Shown here piece by piece: positions 34,006 to 40,519 of a DNA stretch of 40,519 nucleotides. The translations under genes and the position numbers were made by a program. The notes below the pieces were generated by a model that made no database searches, was not told the origin of the DNA, and worked only from the letters and a program-made list of their open reading frames with translations. Location: contig NZ_LSZP01000037.1 in assembly GCF_001580045.1 (NCBI RefSeq), positions 1 to 40,519 of the forward strand. The letters run 5' to 3'. This DNA is from Cephaloticoccus capnophilus (GTDB lineage: Bacteria > Verrucomicrobiota > Verrucomicrobiia > Opitutales > Opitutaceae). Each line of letters opens with the position of its first letter. The first letter of the stretch is position 1.

Positions 34006-35343
34006 ATGCCCAGCACTGATCTCGTTTTCCCTTCGTGCGCCGCGCATCGCCGGTGGCTGGCCGCCCAAGCGGCACTGCCGCGCGGCTTTCGTGTGGGCAC
34101 GGCGAAGTTTGCGTTTACACCGCGTGAGGCCCCGAAGCCGAGCGAAATGACGCTTACGCTCATCTCGCTCGACGCGCCGACGCGCGACTTCGCGGCGGTC
34201 TTCACGCGCAACGCCTTCCCGGGGGCACCGGTCGTGATCGGTCGTGAGCGGCTGCAGGAGCGGGAGCTGGGGGCGATTATCGTTAATAACAAAATCTCAA
34301 ACGTCTGCGCGCCTGAGGGTCGCGCCGCAGCGGAAGCGGTGTGCACCCGCGTGGGCGAGCTGCTTGGGCTGCCTGCAAGCGCCGTGCTGCCATCCTCGAC
34401 GGGCGTTATCGGGTGGTCGCTGCCGGTTGAGGAGATGCTGGCTGCGCTGCCCAGCGCGAAAGCGGCACTCCAAGCCGACTCCATCCTTCCTGCCGCGCAG
34501 GGGATCGTGACGACTGACCTTTATCCGAAAGTGAGGCGTCACGATTTTGCGAATGGGGGGAGCCTTGTCGGAGTGGCGAAGGGCGCGGGGATGATTGAGC
34601 CGAACTTGGCGACAATGCTCGTGTACCTGTTGACGGACGTGGCGGTGCCGCGCGAGGCGCTGCGCGAGATGCTGCGCCGCGTGGTCGAGCCGAGCTTTAA
34701 CAGTATCAGTATCGATAGCGATACGAGTACCTCGGATACGGTCGCAGTCGTGTCTTCGGGGCGGGTGGCCTGCGAGGATTTGGGCGCGTTTGAAGAGGCC
34801 TTGCGCGTCGTGTGCTGTGACCTCGCGGAAGACGTCGTGCGCAATGGCGAGGGTGTGCGGCATGTGATTCGTGTGGCGGTGACGGGCGCGTCGGATGCGG
34901 GCCAAGCGCGCTCTCTGGGCAAGGCGATCATCAACGCGCCCCTCTTTAAATGCGCAGTCGCAGGTAATGACCCAAACGTGGGCCGACTCGTGCAGGCGAT
35001 CGGAAAGGGAGCGGAGACCGCTTCATTTGGCACAGGTGGCGTTGGGGCGGCCTTGATGGAGCGGCTCCGGCTCACGATGGGCGGAATAGAGATTTTTTCG
35101 GACGGCGTCTTCCAGCTCGACCCACAGAAGGAGGCGACACTGGTCGCGCATCTAAAGCAGGCCGAGCTTTATGAAAGTCGGCTGCCCGCCGATGGGATTT
35201 ATCGTGCGGGGGTGGACTACCCGCCGCACGAGCGTTGCGTCGAGGTCGGCGTCGATCTGGGTGCGGGCGACCGCACGGCAACCGTCCTAGGCGGCGACCT
35301 TACCCACGAGTACGTCAGCGAAAACGCCGACTACCGCAGTTGA
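34006..35343 (+). CDS. argJ: Glutamate N-acetyltransferase / amino-acid acetyltransferase
   Basis: ArgJ transfers the acetyl group from N-acetylornithine to glutamate, which recycles it, and may also use acetyl-CoA. The proenzyme cleaves itself before Thr203 in NLATMLVYLLTD, and that motif is intact. Other features are FTRNAFPGAPV, AIIVNNKISNVCAPEGRAAA, VLPSSTGVIGWSLP, FNSISIDSDTSTSDTVAVV and the C-terminal NADYRS, close to the usual YRT/YRS ending. I use the ATG at 34006 (MPSTDLVFPS), giving 445 residues. The earlier ATG at 33940 lies inside argC. The gap to argC is 29 bases. Repeat R8 begins 10 bases after the stop. Confidence 0.95.
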   Translation: MPSTDLVFPSCAAHRRWLAAQAALPRGFRVGTAKFAFTPREAPKPSEMTLTLISLDAPTRDFAAVFTRNAFPGAPVVIGRERLQERELGAIIVNNKISNVCAPEGRAAAEAVCTRVGELLGLPASAVLPSSTGVIGWSLPVEEMLAALPSAKAALQADSILPAAQGIVTTDLYPKVRRHDFANGGSLVGVAKGAGMIEPNLATMLVYLLTDVAVPREALREMLRRVVEPSFNSISIDSDTSTSDTVAVVSSGRVACEDLGAFEEALRVVCCDLAEDVVRNGEGVRHVIRVAVTGASDAGQARSLGKAIINAPLFKCAVAGNDPNVGRLVQAIGKGAETASFGTGGVGAALMERLRLTMGGIEIFSDGVFQLDPQKEATLVAHLKQAELYESRLPADGIYRAGVDYPPHERCVEVGVDLGAGDRTATVLGGDLTHEYVSENADYRS

Positions 35344-35353
35344 CCGCCGCTTT

Positions 35354-35730
35354 CTGTTTTACGGCCAACGCGCGCCGCGCTGCTGACGCCTTTTTTCCAC
35401 TACGCGTGGGGCGGCAGCGTGTCGCTGCACCCATTTACAGAGCCGCTTGGTTGCCGTGCATTCGCACAGCAGCCAAGCGGCTCTGTGAAAAGGACCCAAA
35501 CTTGTAGGCGGGAGTTTATTAGTGATTTTCCCCACCTCGCCCAAACGGGTTATCACTCTACTTTCCCTGTCGCAACGCGACAGGGGAGAGTGCTTTCAAA
35601 TTTGGGATTTCGCTTTCGCGCGATAGCGCGATGAGAAATCCCAAATTGAACGGGTGCAGGCACAGCCTGCCGCCCCACGCGTAGTGGGAAAAAGGCGTAT
35701 CAGCGCGGTTCGCGGTTGAAACGGGAACAG
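35354..35730 (-). repeat. R8: full-length multi-hairpin repeat inside the arg cluster, inverted orientation
   Basis: The outer right terminus is GGTTGAAACGGGAACAG. The left end (CTGTTTTACGGCCAACGC...) aligns with its reverse complement over about 50 bases, including a shared GACGCC/TACGCC-TTTTT run next to the core. Hairpins in reverse order are GCAGCG-tgt-CGCTGC, HP4 of the ACAGAGCCGCTTGG type, HP3 CCCTGTCGC-aac-GCGACAGGG, HP2 GGGATTTC/GAAATCCC, and GCAGGC-aca-GCCTGC. It occupies nearly all of the argJ-argB gap (35344-35847), starting 10 bases after argJ and ending 117 bases before my argB start. Confidence 0.92.
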
Positions 35731-35847
35731 ATTCTAGGGGAGCGGGGAGTTTTGTCGCCCCTTGAAAATTTTATCGAAATGCGTGGCGTGGCGGCGCAGT
35801 GTCCGCGCCCTTTCTCTCGAAATCCGGCTCCTTTATTTTTCCAGACA

Positions 35848-36732
35848 TTGATCAACGTCGCTGAAATCACCGCCAAGGCGAAGGTGCTCTTAGAGGCACT
35901 GCCCTATATTCAAGATTTTCGTGGCTGCACTTTCGTCGTGAAGTACGGCGGTAGTTTCATGGATGACCCTGATCCGGCAGTGCGCCGTAGTGTCGCCTAT
36001 GACATCGCGTTTTTGGCGGCGGTCGGCATCAACGTCGTGGTCGTGCACGGCGGGGGTAAGGCGATTACGCAGGCGATGGCGGACTCGGGGCTCGAAACCC
36101 AATTTATCAACGGACTGCGCGTGACGACTGAGGCGGCAGTCGGAGTCGTGAAACACACGCTCGACAAGGTCGTGAACAAAGGCGTTTGCGAGGCGATCGT
36201 CGCGGCGGGTGGGCGGCCCACTGGATTTCCGGGCGACACGGTGCTCGTCTGCCAAAAGCTTAGCCGCGACGACGAGGGCCAGCCCATCGATCTGGGCTTC
36301 GTGGGCGAGGTTACCGAGGTGAAGGCCAAGCTGATTAAGAAGGCGATCGCCGAGGGTTTTATCCCGGTCATCTCGCCGGTGGCGCTCGGTCACGATGGCA
36401 AGCCTTACAACGTCAATGCCGACTTGGTCGCGGCCCGTGTGGCGAGTGTCCTGCGCGCGCGCCGACTCGTTTTTATGAGCGACGTGCCGGGGCTGCTCTC
36501 CAACCCGAGCGACCCGGAGACGCTGATTTCGACGCTCAAGGTGAGCCAAGTGGACAAGCTCAAGAAGCGCGGCGTCATCGGCAAAGGCATGCTGCCCAAG
36601 GTGGGCAGCGCGGTGCGTGCCCTGCACGAAGGAGTGCGCCGCGTGCACTTCGTCGACGGACGGTTACCGCACAGCATCCTCTTGGAAATTTTCACAGACA
36701 AGGGCATCGGCACCGAAATCTCCCACGGCTAA
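35848..36732 (+). CDS. argB: Acetylglutamate kinase
   Basis: ArgB phosphorylates N-acetylglutamate, the second and often feedback-controlled step. Motifs are [12 protein letters not shown] near residue 30, [15 protein letters not shown] near 60-74, [12 protein letters not shown] near 84-95 and the C-terminal [17 protein letters not shown] [17 protein letters not shown]. The start needs care. The frame is open from 35716, but its first codons lie in or just after repeat R8 and its N-terminus is not ArgB-like. I chose TTG at 35848, giving [20 protein letters not shown], which fits the family. ATG at 35779 is an alternative that adds 23 residues. The chosen form has 294 residues. A separate promoter after R8 would be needed if R8 ends transcription. 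Confidence 0.93.
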   Translation: MINVAEITAKAKVLLEALPYIQDFRGCTFVVKYGGSFMDDPDPAVRRSVAYDIAFLAAVGINVVVVHGGGKAITQAMADSGLETQFINGLRVTTEAAVGVVKHTLDKVVNKGVCEAIVAAGGRPTGFPGDTVLVCQKLSRDDEGQPIDLGFVGEVTEVKAKLIKKAIAEGFIPVISPVALGHDGKPYNVNADLVAARVASVLRARRLVFMSDVPGLLSNPSDPETLISTLKVSQVDKLKKRGVIGKGMLPKVGSAVRALHEGVRRVHFVDGRLPHSILLEIFTDKGIGTEISHG

Positions 36733-36876
36733 GTGCGGCGCGAGTCCGCCGCTGCGAGCTCGCCGCTGCCGTTTATGCGTTCTCCCCAAAAATTCGCCCG
36801 AGCGGAAACTCGCTTTGTTTCTGGCGCGCTCCACACAGAAAGCGCTAAGCCCTAGATAATCCTCACTCGACGGGGA

Positions 36877-36925
36877 TCCAATAGAGACCTGCCAATAATA
36901 AAAAAAGGGGCCTCGGCCCTTTGTA
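36877..36925 (-). terminator. Hairpin with T run on the minus strand, in front of argD
   Basis: On the plus strand, seven A residues precede GGGGCC-tc-GGCCC (about 36900-36920), ending about 17 bases before the argD ATG. On the minus strand this is a GC-rich stem followed by a long T run, the form of a terminator, but there is no minus-strand gene here for it to serve. It may instead block antisense transcription or fold in the argD leader and affect initiation. The rest of the argB-argD gap (36733-36876) shows no clear feature. Confidence 0.4.
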
Positions 36926-36936
36926 GTTACACTGTC

Positions 36937-38166
36937 ATGACGCACTCTGTTTCCGAAGTCACTCCCCGCCCGAGCACTGCCTCGCTCTACGAGGCGCATG
37001 TTTTGGGAAACTATGCGCGTGCGCCGATCACGCTCGTGCGCGGGCAGGGCTGCCGCGCGTGGGACGACGAGGGGCGCCGTTACTTGGACTTTAGCTCGGG
37101 CGTGGCGGTGTCCTCGCTCGGGCACTGTCACCCGCACTGGGTCGCCGCCGTGCGCGCGCAGGCGGGCGAACTCGTCCACACGAGCAACCTTTACCGAAAC
37201 CCGAATCAAGGCGAGCTGGCGCGTCGCTTGGTCGGCTACGCGGGGCCGGGCCGCGTGTTTTTTTGCAACAGCGGCGCCGAGGCCGACGAGATGATGATCA
37301 AGCTCTCGCGGCTCCACGGCGTGGCCAAGAGCGGCGGCGAGGAGGGGCGGTGCTTTAAGGTCATCACGGCGCGAAACGGCTTCCACGGGCGGATGTTTGG
37401 CGGGATGAGTGCGACTGCGCAGGAGAAGGTGCAAAAGGGCTTTCGCCCGCTTGTGCCGGGCTTTGTGACTGCGGAGCTCAACGACCTCGACAGCTTCGCC
37501 GCGCTGATGGATGAGGGGACGAGTGCTGTCCTGGTCGAATCAATACAAGGCGAGTCCGGTATCCGCCCCTGCACTACCGAGTTTTTGCAGGGCTTGCGCC
37601 GACTCTGCGACGAGCGCGGTGTGCTCCTGATGGTCGATGAAGTGCAGTGTGGGCTGGGGCGCACGGGCGCGTTTTACGCATTTGAGGCGGCGGGCATCCG
37701 GCCCGATGCCATCGCGATGGCCAAGGGGCTGGGCGGCGGTTTCCCGATTGGGGCGGTGTGGATTGCAGAAAAATTTGCCGACCTGTTTACGCCCGGGACG
37801 CACGGCAGCACCTTTGGCGGCACGCCGCTCGCGTGCGCGGCCGCTTTGGCCGTGCTCGACGTGATTGAGCGCGAGGGGCTCTTGGAGAAAGTGAGCGTGC
37901 AGGGCCGCGAGTGGCTCGCCGATTTGGAAAAACTGGTGGGCGAGTTCCCAGCGCAGCTTTCAGCGGTGCGCGGGCGCGGCTACTTGGTGGGCCTAGAGCT
38001 TACGAGCGACCCTGCGCCGTATGTCGAAGCGCTGCGCGAGCGCGGGTTACTGGTCGTGCCTGCTGGGGGAAATGTGATTCGCGTCTTGCCGCCGCTCATC
38101 GCGACGCGCGAGGAACTCGCCGAGTCGGTCGGGCTCCTGCGCGCTGTTTTTGCGTCTCGGGCCTGA
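36937..38166 (+). CDS. argD: Acetylornithine aminotransferase
   Basis: ArgD is a PLP enzyme that makes N-acetylornithine from the semialdehyde and glutamate. Features are LDFSSGVAVSSLGHCHPHWV near residue 51, the PLP phosphate-binding FFCNSGAEADEMMIKL near 109-124, ARNGFHGRMFGGMSAT near 146, and LMVDEVQCGLGRTGAFYAFE near 231. The Schiff-base lysine is Lys263 in AMAKGLGGGFPIGAVW, and HGSTFGGTPLACAAALAVL follows. At 409 residues it is typical. It sits 204 bases after argB, the second widest gap in the cluster, and 51 bases before argF. Confidence 0.96.
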   Translation: MTHSVSEVTPRPSTASLYEAHVLGNYARAPITLVRGQGCRAWDDEGRRYLDFSSGVAVSSLGHCHPHWVAAVRAQAGELVHTSNLYRNPNQGELARRLVGYAGPGRVFFCNSGAEADEMMIKLSRLHGVAKSGGEEGRCFKVITARNGFHGRMFGGMSATAQEKVQKGFRPLVPGFVTAELNDLDSFAALMDEGTSAVLVESIQGESGIRPCTTEFLQGLRRLCDERGVLLMVDEVQCGLGRTGAFYAFEAAGIRPDAIAMAKGLGGGFPIGAVWIAEKFADLFTPGTHGSTFGGTPLACAAALAVLDVIEREGLLEKVSVQGREWLADLEKLVGEFPAQLSAVRGRGYLVGLELTSDPAPYVEALRERGLLVVPAGGNVIRVLPPLIATREELAESVGLLRAVFASRA

Positions 38167-38217
38167 AATTCACTCGTAGGCGATAACACAAAGCCCTTTG
38201 GTTCGACGCTTCTGCTA

Positions 38218-39231
38218 ATGAGACATTTTTTGAAAGAGACCGATTTTAGCGCGGAGGAGCTGCCCAAGATTTTTGCGCTCGCGCACGCATTGAAGCAGTC
38301 GCGGGCTGATTTTTTGGGCACGGGTTCGGCGGCTCGCGTCAACTCGGAGTCTCGGCAGCTTAAGGGCCAGAGCTGGGGGATGATTTTTGCGAAATCGAGC
38401 ACGCGCACTCGCGTGTCCTTCGAGGTCGGGATTCACGAGCTGGGCGGTCATCCGATCTTTTTGAGCAAGAGCGACATCCAGCTCGGGCGCGGCGAGACTG
38501 TCGCCGATACCGCACGCGTGCTTTCGCGCTACTTGCACGGCCTGATTGTCCGTACCTATGCGCACGCCGAGCTAGAGGAGCTTGCGGCGAATGCGACGAT
38601 GCCGGTCATCAACGCGCTGACTGATTTCCTGCATCCCTGCCAAATTTACACCGATTTGTTTACGCTGGCGGAGCGATACGCTCCGGCTGCGGCGGGGGGA
38701 TCCGCCGTTTCGGGCGAGGCACTCGTCGAGTCGCTGCGCGGGCGCAAGCTCGCGTACTTGGGCGATTGCAGCTTTAACATGGCCAACTCGTGGATTCTGG
38801 GCGGTGCGCTGTTCGGGATGCAAATCGCGCTCGCTGGGCCGGAAGGCTTCGGGCCCGGGCCGGAGATTGACGCATTGCTCGCGGAGGCCGGGCTTCCCAA
38901 AAACTACGTTTTCACGAGCGATCCTTACGAAGCCGTGCGCGATGCCGATGTCGTTTACACCGATGTGTGGGCGAGTATGGGGCAGGAGGAGGAGGCGCGC
39001 GAGCGGCAGCGCGCGATGGAGCCCTACGCGGTTACGCGAGCGCTCTTCGCGGCGGCTCGGTCCGATGCTTACTTCATGCACTGCTTACCGGCCCACGCGG
39101 GCGAGGAGGTCGAGCAAGCGGTGCTCGATGACCCGCGCTCAATCATCTTCGACGAAGCGGAAAATCGGCTTCACACGCAGAAGGCGATTATGGCGACCTT
39201 GGTCGAAATGAACCGGCACACGAAGCGGTGA
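38218..39231 (+). CDS. argF: Ornithine carbamoyltransferase
   Basis: ArgF joins carbamoyl phosphate to ornithine to give citrulline. The carbamoyl-phosphate motif SSTRTR is at residues 60-65, HPCQ at 139-142, and DVWASMGQE near 249. The ornithine-site HCLPA is at 288-292. After HCLPAH most family members have Arg-Gly-Glu-Glu; here it is AGEEV, so Ala294 replaces the common Arg. The catalytic residues themselves are present. The 337-residue length is slightly above the usual ~310. An insertion near 155-165 ([13 protein letters not shown]) accounts for some of this. It lies between argD and argG in the same direction. Confidence 0.96.
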   Translation: MRHFLKETDFSAEELPKIFALAHALKQSRADFLGTGSAARVNSESRQLKGQSWGMIFAKSSTRTRVSFEVGIHELGGHPIFLSKSDIQLGRGETVADTARVLSRYLHGLIVRTYAHAELEELAANATMPVINALTDFLHPCQIYTDLFTLAERYAPAAAGGSAVSGEALVESLRGRKLAYLGDCSFNMANSWILGGALFGMQIALAGPEGFGPGPEIDALLAEAGLPKNYVFTSDPYEAVRDADVVYTDVWASMGQEEEARERQRAMEPYAVTRALFAAARSDAYFMHCLPAHAGEEVEQAVLDDPRSIIFDEAENRLHTQKAIMATLVEMNRHTKR

Positions 39232-39295
39232 GATACTCCCTCCCTCGTTTCCTTTACCTGACTCTAGCTCCCTTCCATCACACTCTGTTTACCCT

Positions 39296-40513
<1,218 letters not shown>

Positions 40514-40519
40514 CGGCGG

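Noticed and set aside
4192-35730. CRISPR array as explanation for the recurring repeats
   Set aside because: Copies are kilobases apart, 220-390 bases long and lie in both orientations; there are no regular spacers and no cas genes.
36664-37434. 256-codon minus-strand frame opposite argB/argD
   Set aside because: It is antisense to the start of argD and crosses the intergenic gap; no protein features.

Overview
The window is GC-rich bacterial chromosome dominated by housekeeping and biosynthetic genes. The long, insert-bearing form of IspG, a TIGR03067-like lipocalin-type protein, a ~640-residue PurF and leaders that mostly lack a Shine-Dalgarno sequence suggest Verrucomicrobiota, probably near the Opitutae. 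That is an inference from gene features; no rRNA is present to settle it. I see no prophage, transposase, CRISPR array or tRNA.

Layout. 1-9.1 kb holds purine genes: purL on the minus strand, then purF and purM on the plus strand. Between purL and purF lies a ~1 kb low-GC island with one intact hypothetical gene and one gene remnant. 9.3-11.1 kb has an HNH nuclease divergent from rplM-rpsI, followed by a terminator and a non-coding stretch that can fold a pseudoknot. 11.8-16.6 kb has, on the minus strand, a GH20 hexosaminidase, a conserved-looking small protein and dnaA, with DnaA-box-like sites upstream of dnaA. 17.4-25.7 kb (minus) has dxr-rseP-ispG, where two MEP isoprenoid enzymes flank a site-2 protease, then rmuC with a TIGR03067-like gene, and an OmpW-type porin. 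25.9-30.4 kb has a VC0807-like membrane protein divergent from pdxJ-acpS-(membrane protein)-nnr. 31-32.5 kb holds an OprP-type porin. 32.9-40.5 kb is an arginine cluster, argC-argJ-argB-argD-argF-argG, covering the pathway from N-acetylglutamate to argininosuccinate.

The most unusual content is between the genes. Nine copies (R0-R8) of a modular element of about 220-390 bp occur in both orientations. Full copies carry five hairpins. At equivalent hairpin positions the two arms change together between copies: at least four alternative terminal stems, several alternative internal stems and single compensatory base-pair swaps, all keeping perfect pairing. The ends resemble CTGTTCCCGTTTCAAACG and its reverse complement. 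The same termini bound a tenth element (E2, 14.2-14.5 kb) whose interior is unrelated. Most copies start or end within about 50 bp of a stop codon. One copy splits the arg cluster, one carries a nested hairpin insertion, and two same-orientation copies bracket the low-GC island. This family is the best candidate for an undescribed system: either a hairpin-driven non-autonomous mobile element or a structured 3'-UTR RNA family.
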